Source: Tolypothrix sp. NIES-4075
Lineage (GTDB): Bacteria; Cyanobacteriota; Cyanobacteriia; Cyanobacteriales; Nostocaceae
NCBI RefSeq assembly: GCF_002218085.1
Contig: NZ_BDUC01000004.1
Location: 186,001-250,000 of the forward strand
Direction: 5' to 3'
DNA: 64,000 nucleotides
Positions 53,867-63,102 of this stretch are shown here, in pieces; within the stretch, counting starts at the first letter, position 1, and each line of letters begins with the position of its first letter. The translations under genes were made by a program, and so were the position numbers. A model generated the notes under the pieces. The model made no database searches. It was not told the DNA's origin and worked only from the letters and a program-made list of their open reading frames with translations.

Positions 53867-54091
53867 CAAAATGAGCTTTTACTTTCTGCTGCATGGTGTT
53901 TTCCGCAAGCAAAATGAGCTTTTATATCATGTCCGTCAAAATACCCGCAATTAAAAAACCTCACCCCAATAAAGCGTAGCTTTATATCCCCTCTTTGAAT
54001 TTGCAAAGAGGGGTAGGGGTGAGGTTTTATGGAAATTATGGTTGATTAACCGGACACGATATTACTTTCTCAAAATGTCATATTGCTTTCT
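53867..54091. repeat. Shorter copy of the 21-bp array, interrupted by a MITE
   Basis: About four units related to the 50458-50730 array (for example GAGCTTTTACTTTCT and TTTTCCGCAAG types). The third unit is split at GAGCTTTTA by the element 53925-54062 and resumes as CTTTCT after it. Confidence 0.8.
53925..54062. mobile_element. 138-bp MITE with TA target duplication
   Basis: The ends TATCATGTCCG and CGGACACGATAT are imperfect inverted repeats, flanked by TA on both sides. Removing the element and one TA restores the expected 21-bp array unit. Subterminal AAAACCTCACCCC and GGGGTGAGGTTTT also pair, with CCCTCTTTG/CAAAGAGGG inside. TA duplication suggests mobilisation by an IS630/Tc1-type transposase. 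A single end (ACCGGACATGATAT) recurs at 57281-57294. Confidence 0.75.
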
Positions 54092-54101
54092 CCTAATCCT
54101 T

Positions 54102-54215
54102 CATTCACGCAGTCATCACAACTATTCAAAGAGGCACTGCTGCTTGTCCTGGGCGTTAATATTTTTTGACATTTTTATTGACAATAAAAAGATAATCTGA
54201 TTGTAGACCTAAAAA
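54102..54215. repeat. Duplicated leader, copy 2 (before the CHAT gene)
   Basis: Nearly the same as 50741-50868 up to GACCTAAAAAGGTAA, but no tpsA follows; the CHAT gene starts 120 bp further on. Confidence 0.8.
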
Positions 54216-54335
54216 GGTAAGTACGATGTCGCAGATAATAAGAGTTTGGATTTCATACCTCAATTGAGCAACGCCTTTTTTTGAATGCTGTGATGAAAGT
54301 AAATCATCTTTATAACTTGACAGGAGAAATAAAGC

Positions 54336-57212
54336 GTGTATAAAAAGTCTGGATTGAGTCGAAAATTGAAGAGTTTTATCCAAAGAATATATAAGAACGC
54401 GATAAAGGGTTTTAAAGTCTCACGTCAGATGCAAAAATCTTCTAAAAAGCGATCGCTCACCAAAAGTCGCAAAGTGTCTCCGCTCTTTCTCGCAGCTTTG
54501 TTATTTATTCTCTCAGCGGCAATCTCACCTGCGATCGCTAAAGTTCCTTCATCAACTTTTGTTGTCCAAAGTCCGCAGAATGCCGAGCAGCAAGCTAACA
54601 AAGCTATTCAATTATATCGTGAGGGAAAATTCACAGAAGCGGCAGCAGCATGGAAATTAACAGCTAATGTTTTTCTGGCTCAAGGTGATAGATTAAATCA
54701 AGCAATGGCGTTGAGTAATCTATCTTTAACTTATCAACAATTAGGACAATGGGAACAAGCAAAAGATGCGATCGCCCAAAGTTTACAAATTCTCGAAAGC
54801 CAGCCAGAAAATAAAGAAAAACTGGAAATCCAAGCTCAAAGTTTAGACGTTTTCGGTTCTTTGCAAAGAGAAATAGGACAATCGGCAGATGCTCTCAACT
54901 CTTGGCAAAAAGCTGCTAATATCTATAGCAAAATTAATCAACCTTTGAAAGTTGCCCAAAGCAAGATAAATCAAACTCAAGCAATGCAAGATTTAGGTCT
55001 TTATCCTCGCGCTTGCAAAACTTTATTAGAAGTATTGAATAAACAGATTGAAGGAGTGAAAAGTTGTCAAGAATTAGGTCAATTAACTACAGAAAAATTA
55101 ACTCAAAAGCTGAAAAAACTTGACAATGAATCTCCCTCTCTAACTGTAGCGGTAGGATTAAGAAGCCTTGGGGAAGTGCTACGATTAGTAGATCAGCCAG
55201 AGCAGTCAGAAATCATTTTAGCAAAAAGTTTAAATATAGCTGAAAAATTGCGTTCTCCTCAAGACATAGCTGTTACTTATCTTAGTATAGGTAACACTGC
55301 ACGCTACTTAGCTGAACAGGAAAAAGACAGGCTTGTGGGTAGAAGATTGAATTATGAACAAAAAGCATTAGACGCTTATAACGAGGTGATAAGGCTATCC
55401 CCATCGCCAATGACGCAACAGCAAGCACAATTAAATAAACTAAGTTTATTACTGCAAATTGAAGAGATTCCAGCAGCAGAATTATGGCGATCGCTTAATT
55501 CTCAATTAAGTAGCTTATCCCCTAGTCGTACCGGAGTATACCAGCAAATCAACTTTGCTCAAACTTTTATTAACTTAGCTCAAACCAAAAAATTGACGCT
55601 GGGTGCTAATTCTCAACTGCCAACTTTTAACGACATTGATAAAATATTAGCTAAAGCTACAGAACAAGCCAAAAGTTTGGGAGACAAACGAGCTGAAGCT
55701 TATGCTTTAGGAAATCGTGGTGGACTGTATGAACTAACTGAAGCAACACCACAGACACAAGCCGAAAAATTTACTCAACAAGCTTTGAGTATAGTTTCAA
55801 ATTTTGAAGCACCAGACATAGCTTACCAGTTTTTCTGGCAGTTAGGAAGAATACGTAAAAGTCAAGGAAATATAGAAGATGCGATCGCAGCTTACACCAA
55901 AGCTTATAATGCTCTTCAATCATTACGCGGTGATTTAGTCGCAAACAATGCAGAACTACAGTTTTCTTTTCGCGATCGTGTCGAACCAATTTACCGAGAG
56001 TTAGTTGATTTAGACTTACAATATGCTGCTAGTTTGAATAAACAATTAAAAAATGACAAAAGTCAAAAATTGCTAACTCAAGCTCGTGATGTAATTGAAT
56101 CTCTGCAAGTAGCTGAACTCAACAATTTTTTTCGAGAAGCTTGTGTAGAAAAAATTGCAAAACAGATTGATACAGTAGACAAAACAGCAGCGGTTATTTA
56201 TCCAATAATTTTGGGCGATCGCCTAGAGGTTATTCTCAGCCTACCTAATCAACCTTTAACCCTTCATACAAAACAAATTTTTCGTCCAGCTTTTGACGAA
56301 ACTGTAGAAATGGTGCAGCGTTCTTTGCTAACTCCTGATAGTATAGTAGAGAATCTTTTACCTGAATACAAAAAGTTATATGACTGGCTGATTCAACCAC
56401 TAGAAAAGGAATTAGCAACAAGTAAAGTCAGTAACTTAGTTTTTGTCTTGGATGGTGAGTTGCGGAATATCCCAATGTCTATCCTTCATGATGGCAATAA
56501 TTATCTCATAGAAAAGTATCCGATTGCTGTAACTTCTGGTTTGCAACTAATCGAACCAAAACCATTAGCTGAGATTAAGTTAAGAGCATTAACAGCCGGA
56601 TTAAGCCAAGTTAGCAAAGAATTTACAGGACAATTTAAGCCATTAATATACGTAGAAGAGGAACTCAAACAAATTAAAAACTCTGGAATTCCATCTCAGC
56701 CGATCCTCAACGCTCAATTCACCAGCAAAGAATTCAAAAAAGAGATTGTTGGTTCTGGTTTTCCCATAGTCCATCTAGCTACTCACGGTCAGTTTAGCTC
56801 TAAAGCTGAAGATACGTTTATTCTTGCCTGGGATAGCCGAATTAATGTTATCGATTTTGGTAACTTATTAAGAAACAGCACACTTAATCAGGGTAGACCA
56901 ATCGAATTATTGGTTCTCTCTGCCTGCGAGACAGCTAGTGGAGACGAACGCGCTGCTTTAGGATTGGCTGGGGTAGCAGTGCGAGCTGGTGCTAGAAGTA
57001 CCCTAGCAACACTTTGGTCAGTAGAAGATAAAAGTACTGCCAAAATCATGGGTGAATTGTATCGTCAGTTAGAGCAAGCTAAAGAAAAGAAAATAAATAG
57101 AGCGCAAGTACTGCAATATTCACAATTGAGTTTGTTAAAAGACTCGAAAGAAAAGCAATACAATCATCCTCATTACTGGGCGCCTTTTGTTCTGGTGGGA
57201 AATTGGCAATAG
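54336..57212 (+). CDS. Exported CHAT-domain (caspase-like) protein with TPR repeats
   Basis: The 958-residue protein starts at a GTG with AGGAGA 9 bp upstream. A basic N-terminus is followed by a hydrophobic segment and cleavage-like site (about residues 48-68, SAAISPAIAK), so export is likely. TPR units cover about 85-590. The C-terminal CHAT domain has the catalytic dyad His817 (VHLATHGQF) and Cys864 (VLSACETASG), and ends YWAPFVLVGNWQ. CHAT domains are caspase-fold peptidases. The gene follows two tpsA genes and may process TpsA or a partner at the cell envelope. A long Lys/Arg-rich leader before the hydrophobic segment is unusual. Confidence 0.9.
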   Translation: MYKKSGLSRKLKSFIQRIYKNAIKGFKVSRQMQKSSKKRSLTKSRKVSPLFLAALLFILSAAISPAIAKVPSSTFVVQSPQNAEQQANKAIQLYREGKFTEAAAAWKLTANVFLAQGDRLNQAMALSNLSLTYQQLGQWEQAKDAIAQSLQILESQPENKEKLEIQAQSLDVFGSLQREIGQSADALNSWQKAANIYSKINQPLKVAQSKINQTQAMQDLGLYPRACKTLLEVLNKQIEGVKSCQELGQLTTEKLTQKLKKLDNESPSLTVAVGLRSLGEVLRLVDQPEQSEIILAKSLNIAEKLRSPQDIAVTYLSIGNTARYLAEQEKDRLVGRRLNYEQKALDAYNEVIRLSPSPMTQQQAQLNKLSLLLQIEEIPAAELWRSLNSQLSSLSPSRTGVYQQINFAQTFINLAQTKKLTLGANSQLPTFNDIDKILAKATEQAKSLGDKRAEAYALGNRGGLYELTEATPQTQAEKFTQQALSIVSNFEAPDIAYQFFWQLGRIRKSQGNIEDAIAAYTKAYNALQSLRGDLVANNAELQFSFRDRVEPIYRELVDLDLQYAASLNKQLKNDKSQKLLTQARDVIESLQVAELNNFFREACVEKIAKQIDTVDKTAAVIYPIILGDRLEVILSLPNQPLTLHTKQIFRPAFDETVEMVQRSLLTPDSIVENLLPEYKKLYDWLIQPLEKELATSKVSNLVFVLDGELRNIPMSILHDGNNYLIEKYPIAVTSGLQLIEPKPLAEIKLRALTAGLSQVSKEFTGQFKPLIYVEEELKQIKNSGIPSQPILNAQFTSKEFKKEIVGSGFPIVHLATHGQFSSKAEDTFILAWDSRINVIDFGNLLRNSTLNQGRPIELLVLSACETASGDERAALGLAGVAVRAGARSTLATLWSVEDKSTAKIMGELYRQLEQAKEKKINRAQVLQYSQLSLLKDSKEKQYNHPHYWAPFVLVGNWQ

Positions 57213-57237
57213 TTGCACAGAATGTAGCGAATTCCTG

Positions 57238-57294
57238 GTAGAGACGTTCCAGTGCTACGTCTCTACATCATATGTAATAAACCGGACATGATAT
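57238..57294. repeat. GTAGAGACG-type palindrome and solitary MITE end
   Basis: 57238-57266 is an imperfect palindrome GTAGAGACG...CGTCTCTAC, 3' of the CHAT gene. ACCGGACATGATAT at 57281-57294 matches the right end of the MITE at 53925-54062. A further palindrome GAGCGATAAATCGCTC lies at 57438-57453. Confidence 0.7.
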
Positions 57295-57483
57295 AAGGCG
57301 TTATTGCCAATTGGCGACGGCTTGAATAGTTACAATCTGCACATATATTTGATACCAACCTCTTAACCTACTGCATACCCGGTAAATTGGCGTTTAAAAG
57401 ATGAATGAAACCCAGTGTAAGTCCTAATCTTTGCCTGGAGCGATAAATCGCTCACTACGAACACAATTTTCATTTTAGCAATT

Positions 57484-57512
57484 AAAAAGGGATAGGTATT
57501 TTGCCTATCCCG
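57484..57512 (-). terminator. Rho-independent terminator of the fasciclin gene
   Basis: On the minus strand GGGATAGGC pairs with a complementary ACCTATCCC across a short loop and is followed by TTTTTAAT, about 60 bp after the stop. Confidence 0.8.
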
Positions 57513-57573
57513 CAATAGTTATATACATTTTTGAATTTGGCGATACTTACTTTTCGCCTTCACAGGGCTAAAC

Positions 57574-58143
57574 TTAAAATCCAGCCGGTAAAAGTACTTC
57601 GTTAACTTCAATAATTACACCATTGCTAGCAACGGTAGAAGGATACTTACCGATCGCATTATTTAACTTGACTGTACCAGTAGAATCGTCAACAACAATT
57701 TTCACCGGCTCACCTTCAAGAGTTTTGACTGCACCACTATCGACGTTTTCTTTAGTGATTTGACCGGCAACCAAATGATATTTCAAGACTTTCATTCGAT
57801 TTTCTGACTGGCTATATCGCTTAAAGACATCTTTAGGTACTGCGTTAAAGGCTTTATCGGTTGGGGCAAAAATTGTGTAATTACCTTGCTTGAGAGTATC
57901 TAAAAGACCAGCTTGCTTTAATTCATCCACAAGATTGGCATATTTACTATCCTGTGTCAGCGTCTGGGCAATGTCTTTCTCAGAATTGCGATAGGGAACG
58001 CTGCTGTAAACAGAAGGTTGAAAAAGAGCATAACGTGGATAGAATGATTTGGGTTTGGCTAAGACAGGAAAACCGATCGCTGTAGTAACACCAGCAATCG
58101 CAACTAAGAAAGTCAACTTCTTGATTGAATTTTTATTAAGCAT
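57574..58143 (-). CDS. Fasciclin (FAS1)-domain secreted protein
   Basis: The 189-residue protein has a signal peptide (about 1-29, ending VLA) and one FAS1 domain (about 65-187). It contains the H1 motif NYTIFAPTDKAFNAVP, the central YHLVAGQIT and the H2-like NGVIIEVNEVLLP. FAS1 proteins act in cell adhesion; bacterial single-domain forms are periplasmic or extracellular. It is alone on the minus strand with its own terminator. Confidence 0.93.
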   Translation of the reverse strand: MLNKNSIKKLTFLVAIAGVTTAIGFPVLAKPKSFYPRYALFQPSVYSSVPYRNSEKDIAQTLTQDSKYANLVDELKQAGLLDTLKQGNYTIFAPTDKAFNAVPKDVFKRYSQSENRMKVLKYHLVAGQITKENVDSGAVKTLEGEPVKIVVDDSTGTVKLNNAIGKYPSTVASNGVIIEVNEVLLPAGF

Positions 58144-58774
58144 AAGGGTAGGTGAACTCCACCTAAACTGTATAAGAAAAAAGCGAACGCGCTTTTACAA
58201 CTAGTATATATTGAGAGGGCGATCGCTCAAAAAAAGCAAAAATCAGGGTTTTCTGATTTAATCAAAGCGATTTTTGAGCGTTCTCAACCGATGCAAAAGC
58301 CTCTATACCAGCTATGAAAGCGACAATTCTGATTTAGAATACAAGTGATCGCTTTCACTTTTCCTATAAATCGCTAATTTTCTTATTTTTACTTAATGCG
58401 ATCGCTTCTGGTAAAAATACCGAACGGTCTGGAAATCACCTCTATACTTGTGTAGTCTTTATACGGACGCGATTATTCACGTCTGTACAGTAGGGAAGGG
58501 TGCATTAGCTGATACAAATAAAATCTGGGTTGTGAGTTTAAAGCTTGGCTTTGAACTCCACCCTTTTATCTGTTAGGACTTACGGTTGCGGGGGTTCCCC
58601 CCGTTGTAGCACCTAGCGCGTAACAGAGGAGTAAGAGTTTGTTGCCGTTTTTGCGCTCATTCCTATATATTCATATTTGCGGATTTAACAGTCATACATA
58701 AAATCCACATTGCTTGAGTACCAAACCCGACTAAAATAAATACGCAACTCGCACTTCCACAGGAGTATCCAGTT
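58144..58774. other. 631-bp gap between divergent genes
   Basis: Several HIP1 sites and one degenerate palindrome (58461-58490, TACGGACG...CGTCTGTA) occur. No gene is recognisable; promoters for the fasciclin gene and the next membrane protein should lie here. Confidence 0.5.
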
Positions 58775-59437
58775 GTGCAGCCAGATTTATTAGGTTTAGA
58801 AATTACTAAAGGGGAACTTAGACGCTTAACTGGATTCGATCCAGATGATGTCTTTCGACCCTCGATTATCAAAGATAAAGAAAAACGATGGGGATTTTTC
58901 TTCAATGAAATGCTTGTAGCTTTAGCACTCACCCCGATAATTGTCGGGTTTATTTATGCATTTATCATTTTGCCGACAATTGGTTCTTCGATTTTAATCG
59001 GAATCAGCTTACTAACTATCGTACCAATTACCGTGCTATTTGGGCGTTGGTTGTGGCGACGAAAAACTTGTCCCCAAGCACTGACAATACTTTTAGATGA
59101 AGTTGATAAATATCATGGAGTTATTCAAGCAATAGATATTAACGATCAACTGGCAACATCTGGGAATGAAAGTACTATCAATGATAGAGACAATGTTATC
59201 GCGGCTTTGCAACTTATTAGAGAAGATTTAGTTCGCGCTTTGAAAACAGAGCGAATTTTGCGAGATAATAAAAAATTACTGGCAAATAACCAAGAGTTAT
59301 TTGTGAATAATTTAGCCAATCTGCAAGCTTTACAAGTTAGTAGTCAAGCAAGCGAATACGCTCAACTTCTCAATGAATCATTGCAGATTGCCGTTGAGGT
59401 ACAAGCCGAGATAAGAAAGTTACATTCTTCTAGTTGA
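58775..59437 (+). CDS. Unrecognised two-helix membrane protein
   Basis: The 220-residue protein starts at a GTG with CAGGAG 9-10 bp upstream (MQPDLLGLEITKGELRRLTG). Two membrane helices span about 45-68 and 72-92, then a basic WRRKT segment and a long helical, probably coiled-coil tail (about 130-218) rich in Leu, Gln and Asn. I recognise no family. It ends 5 bp before the DUF1537 kinase gene, so the two are probably co-translated. A membrane-anchored cytoplasmic coiled coil is all that can be said. Confidence 0.75.
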   Translation: MQPDLLGLEITKGELRRLTGFDPDDVFRPSIIKDKEKRWGFFFNEMLVALALTPIIVGFIYAFIILPTIGSSILIGISLLTIVPITVLFGRWLWRRKTCPQALTILLDEVDKYHGVIQAIDINDQLATSGNESTINDRDNVIAALQLIREDLVRALKTERILRDNKKLLANNQELFVNNLANLQALQVSSQASEYAQLLNESLQIAVEVQAEIRKLHSSS

Positions 59438-59442
59438 TTTTC

Positions 59443-60768
59443 ATGAGCAAAAAACCAAAAATAATTGTTTTGGATGATGACCCTACAGGTTCTCAAACAG
59501 TCCACAGTTGCTTGCTATTGATGCGCTGGGATGTGGAAACTTTACGCACAGGTTTACAGGATGATTCCCCAATTTTTTTTGTACTAACTAATACAAGGTC
59601 GCTACCTCCAGAGTCAGCCGCATCCGTAACTAAAGAAGTTTGCCATAACCTGAAATTAGCGTTACAAGCAGAAGAAATTAACGATTTTCTGATTGTAAGT
59701 CGTTCTGATTCGACTTTACGCGGACATTATCCTATTGAAACTGATGTTATTGCCGCTGAACTCGGTCCGTTTGATGCTCATTTTCTCGTACCCGCATTTT
59801 TTGAAGGAGGACGCATCACTCGCGATAGTATACATTACTTAATTATCGACGGCGTACCCACCCCAGTACATGAAACTGAATTTGCCCGTGATTCGGTTTT
59901 TAGCTACCATTACAGTTACTTACCTAAGTATGTAGAAGAAAAAACTCAAGGACGTATTAAAGCTGATGCAGTAGAAAGATTTTTACTAGCCGATATTCGT
60001 GCTGGCAGTTTAGAAAGGCTGATGAACCTCAGTGGTAATCAGTGCGCTGTCGTTGACGGTGAAACTCAAGCTGATTTAAATCGCTTTGCTGAAGATGTGC
60101 TTTGGGGTGCAAGTCAAGGGAAACGCTTTTTATTTCGCAGTGCTGCGAGTATTTTAACTGCTTTGACGGCATTACCGACCCAAGCGATCGCAGCTGAAAA
60201 TATGGCTGATTATGTACGTGGAGGCAAACCCGGTGCAGTTATCGTCGGTTCTCATGTCAAAAAAACGACTCAGCAGTTAGAAAAATTATTACAAGCTGAC
60301 GGTACAGCGGGAATCGAAGTGAATGTACAAAGATTGCTTGATGAGCCAAATCAATCTGCTACACTACTATCGGAGATTCTTGAAAGTACACAAACGGCAC
60401 ACAAAGCTGGAAAAACACCAGTAGTTTATACCAGTCGTCAAGAACTTTCTTTCAAAGATGTAAAAACACGGTTAGACTTTGGAGAAAAAGTTTCTGGCTT
60501 ATTAATGGATATTGTCCGGGGTTTACCATCTGATATAGGATTCTTAATCAGTAAGGGTGGTATTACCTCAAACGATGTCTTAAGTAATGGTCTAGCTTTG
60601 ACTTCAGCGCGTTTACTCGGTCAAATTTTAGCTGGTTGTTCGATGGTTATTACTCCATCGGATCATCCCCAGTTTCCCAACTTGCCAGTGGTGCTATTTC
60701 CGGGTAATGTCGGTGATGCTGATGCTTTGGCTATTGTATATCGAAGATTAACTAAAAATACTGGGTAA
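59443..60768 (+). CDS. Four-carbon acid sugar kinase family (DUF1537) protein
   Basis: The 441-residue protein starts MSKKPKIIVLDDDPTGSQTV, the Asp-rich substrate loop of DUF1537 kinases. It has SRSDSTLRGHYPIE, and in the C-terminal nucleotide-binding part ISKGGITSNDVLS and VLFPGNVGDADAL. Characterised members phosphorylate four-carbon sugar acids such as threonate or erythronate. A TTG three codons upstream gives a slightly longer frame, but the ATG at 59443 is the better start. The substrate in a cyanobacterium is unknown. It directly precedes minC. Confidence 0.88.
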   Translation: MSKKPKIIVLDDDPTGSQTVHSCLLLMRWDVETLRTGLQDDSPIFFVLTNTRSLPPESAASVTKEVCHNLKLALQAEEINDFLIVSRSDSTLRGHYPIETDVIAAELGPFDAHFLVPAFFEGGRITRDSIHYLIIDGVPTPVHETEFARDSVFSYHYSYLPKYVEEKTQGRIKADAVERFLLADIRAGSLERLMNLSGNQCAVVDGETQADLNRFAEDVLWGASQGKRFLFRSAASILTALTALPTQAIAAENMADYVRGGKPGAVIVGSHVKKTTQQLEKLLQADGTAGIEVNVQRLLDEPNQSATLLSEILESTQTAHKAGKTPVVYTSRQELSFKDVKTRLDFGEKVSGLLMDIVRGLPSDIGFLISKGGITSNDVLSNGLALTSARLLGQILAGCSMVITPSDHPQFPNLPVVLFPGNVGDADALAIVYRRLTKNTG

Positions 60769-60840
60769 GGATGTTGTTGCTTACAACTAATCTAATATTG
60801 ATAATTGCTCAGTCCGTTCCCTTGTTTTGGCTGGTGTTGC

Positions 60841-61860
60841 ATGACTGGTGATTATGCTATCTCCGATTTAAATTTCAATTCTGCCGCTAATAACGCAGAG
60901 TCAATCTCTAACTTTTCTGATGTTGAGGCATCTACCCCAGGTGATACAGAGTTAAGTTCTGTCCTTCCCGATCAGGAGGTAGATTCTGTCATCGTATATT
61001 TAAAGTCGAATTCTGAACCCACCGATCCAGAGGCAAATTCGGGTTCCGAGGATGATGTAAAATCAAATGCCGAGGCTGATGTAGATTTTACTGAATTACC
61101 GTTGTTAGATAGCACGGTAAATAATAATATCCAAGTTCAGTGGAAAAGTGAGTCAGGAAGACTGTTGTTAATTTTACCAACAGAATCTCAAGTGCCTCCC
61201 TCAGAAGTCAGCTGGTCAGAAATTTGGCAACAAATGAAACTGCGGTTAAAAGGTGGCGATCGCTTTCGTTTACCGAACACACCAGTGCATCTGGTAGCAC
61301 GCGATCGCTTGTTGGATACCAGACAACTGCAAGAACTCGCCGAATCTTTAAATGAAGTTCAACTTCAGTTAAAATCAGTTTCTACCAGCCGTCGGCAAAC
61401 AGCGATCGCTGCCGTATCATCTGGCTATTCTGTAGAACAAGTACAACCAGAATCTACTCTGAATTTAGCCTCACAAACAGCCCCACAACCCCTAGCAGAT
61501 GCCCTTTATCTGCAAATGACCGTGCGTTCGGGACACTTAATTCGTCACCCAGGTAGTGTAATTATCTTGGGAGATTTAAATCCAGGTGGTATTGTAGTCG
61601 CAGATGGAGATATTCTAGTTTGGGGTCGTCTACGTGGAATTGCTCACGCCGGTGCTGGTGGCAATCGCGAGTGTCTAATTATGGCTGTGCAAATGGAACC
61701 TACCCAACTGCGAATTGCCGATGCTGTCGCTAGGGCACCCGAAAAATCCCCGATGCAGTTTTATCCAGAAGTGGCACATATCACCCCCGAAGGAATTCGC
61801 ATTTCTAAAGCAAGTGATTTTTCCCGCTCGCAATTAAGTAGGATTAATCAAGAGCCATAA
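60841..61860 (+). CDS. minC: Septum site-determining protein MinC
   Basis: The 339-residue protein has an acidic, low-complexity N-terminal extension (about 85 residues, Ser/Asp/Glu-rich). A MinC N-terminal domain follows, then the C-terminal right-handed beta-helix with GHLIRHPGSVIILGDLNPGG, DGDILVWGRLRGIAHAGAGG and RIADAVARAPE. It inhibits FtsZ assembly away from mid-cell. The start at 60841 is chosen over a TTG 12 codons upstream. The long acidic leader is typical of cyanobacterial MinC and unlike the E. coli form. It is first of the minCDE cluster. Confidence 0.95.
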   Translation: MTGDYAISDLNFNSAANNAESISNFSDVEASTPGDTELSSVLPDQEVDSVIVYLKSNSEPTDPEANSGSEDDVKSNAEADVDFTELPLLDSTVNNNIQVQWKSESGRLLLILPTESQVPPSEVSWSEIWQQMKLRLKGGDRFRLPNTPVHLVARDRLLDTRQLQELAESLNEVQLQLKSVSTSRRQTAIAAVSSGYSVEQVQPESTLNLASQTAPQPLADALYLQMTVRSGHLIRHPGSVIILGDLNPGGIVVADGDILVWGRLRGIAHAGAGGNRECLIMAVQMEPTQLRIADAVARAPEKSPMQFYPEVAHITPEGIRISKASDFSRSQLSRINQEP

Positions 61861-61909
61861 ATTTCTTTCTTTCTATATTTCCTGATTCTTAATTGAGCGC
61901 GTTTCGATC

Positions 61910-62716
61910 ATGACTCGCATTATTGTTACAACCTCCGGTAAAGGAGGCGTGGGTAAAACCACAGTTTCCGCAAATTTGGGTATGACTTTAGCCAAAATGG
62001 GGCGTCAAGTAGCCTTGGTTGATGCGGATTTTGGTTTGAGAAATTTAGATTTGTTGCTAGGTCTAGAAAATCGCATAGTTTATACGGCGGTGGAAGTCCT
62101 GGCAAGAGAGTGTCGTTTAGAACAAGCTTTAGTTAAAGATAAGCGGCAGCCAAATCTGGTGCTTTTGCCAGCGGCACAAAACCGCAGTAAAGATGCCGTC
62201 ACTCCCGACCAGATGAAGTTATTAGTGAATGCACTGGCACAGAAATATCAATATGTATTAATTGATAGTCCAGCGGGAATTGAAATGGGGTTTAAGAATG
62301 CGATCGCCCCAGCCAAAGAAGCTTTAATTGTCACTACCCCGGAAATTGCTTCGGTCCGCGATGCTGATCGCGTCGTTGGGTTACTAGAAGCACAAGGCAT
62401 CAAGCGGATTCATTTAATAATTAACCGCATCAGACCCGCAATGGTTCGGGCAAATGATATGATGTCAACTCAAGATGTTCAGGAACTTCTGGCAATTCCC
62501 TTGATTGGCGTAATACCCGACGACGAGCGCGTTATTGTTTCAACCAATCGCGGTGAACCTTTGGTATTAAGCGAAACTCCCTCTTTAGCTGCCACAGCCT
62601 TTGAAAACATTGCTCGGAGATTGGAAGGGGAAACAGTTGAATTTCTTGAGCTTGACTCACCCCCAGATAATATCTTCACTCGTTTGAGAAGATTGCTTTG
62701 GACAAAGATTGTTTAA
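61910..62716 (+). CDS. minD: Septum site-determining ATPase MinD
   Basis: The 268-residue protein has the deviant Walker A GKGGVGKTT (residues 10-18), VDADFGLRNLDLLLGLENR, the switch DSPAGIEMGF, and the C-terminal amphipathic membrane-targeting helix (IFTRLRRLLWTKIV). It recruits MinC to the membrane and is cycled by MinE. It lies 49 bp after minC and 27 bp before minE. Confidence 0.98.
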   Translation: MTRIIVTTSGKGGVGKTTVSANLGMTLAKMGRQVALVDADFGLRNLDLLLGLENRIVYTAVEVLARECRLEQALVKDKRQPNLVLLPAAQNRSKDAVTPDQMKLLVNALAQKYQYVLIDSPAGIEMGFKNAIAPAKEALIVTTPEIASVRDADRVVGLLEAQGIKRIHLIINRIRPAMVRANDMMSTQDVQELLAIPLIGVIPDDERVIVSTNRGEPLVLSETPSLAATAFENIARRLEGETVEFLELDSPPDNIFTRLRRLLWTKIV

Positions 62717-62743
62717 TTTCCAGTCTTCGCACACCTAGTCGCA

Positions 62744-63043
62744 ATGATTCTTGAATTTCTCGAAAGACTTTTTTCTCGCACTCCTGACACCAGTCGCACT
62801 CAAGTTAAACGTCGCTTGCAACTGGTGATTGCTCACGATCGCGCTGATTTAGATCCTCAGACGTTGGAAAAAATGCGGCAAGAAATCTTAGCAATAGTTT
62901 GTCGCTACGTAGAAGTTGAAATGGACGGTTTGGAGTTTTCTTTAGAAAGCAACGAACGAACGACAGCCTTAATAGCTAATTTACCCATCCGGCGAATTAA
63001 AGAAACTGTACCTAACTTACAAAATACCGATAATTCCCAGTAA
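62744..63043 (+). CDS. minE: Cell division topological specificity factor MinE
   Basis: The 99-residue protein has the MinD-interacting N-terminal region (ILEFLERLFSR) and AKERLQ-equivalent VKRRLQLVIAHDRADLDP, then the dimerisation part (KMRQEILAIVCRYVEVEMDG, FSLESNERTTALIANLPI). It stimulates MinD ATPase to drive oscillation. Last gene of minCDE; a GTAGAGACG-type palindrome follows at 63103-63137. Confidence 0.96.
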   Translation: MILEFLERLFSRTPDTSRTQVKRRLQLVIAHDRADLDPQTLEKMRQEILAIVCRYVEVEMDGLEFSLESNERTTALIANLPIRRIKETVPNLQNTDNSQ

Positions 63044-63102
63044 TTTTACTCTTTGTGCTTTGTCGAATTATTCATGATTAATCTGACTAAAAACATCGAA
63101 AC

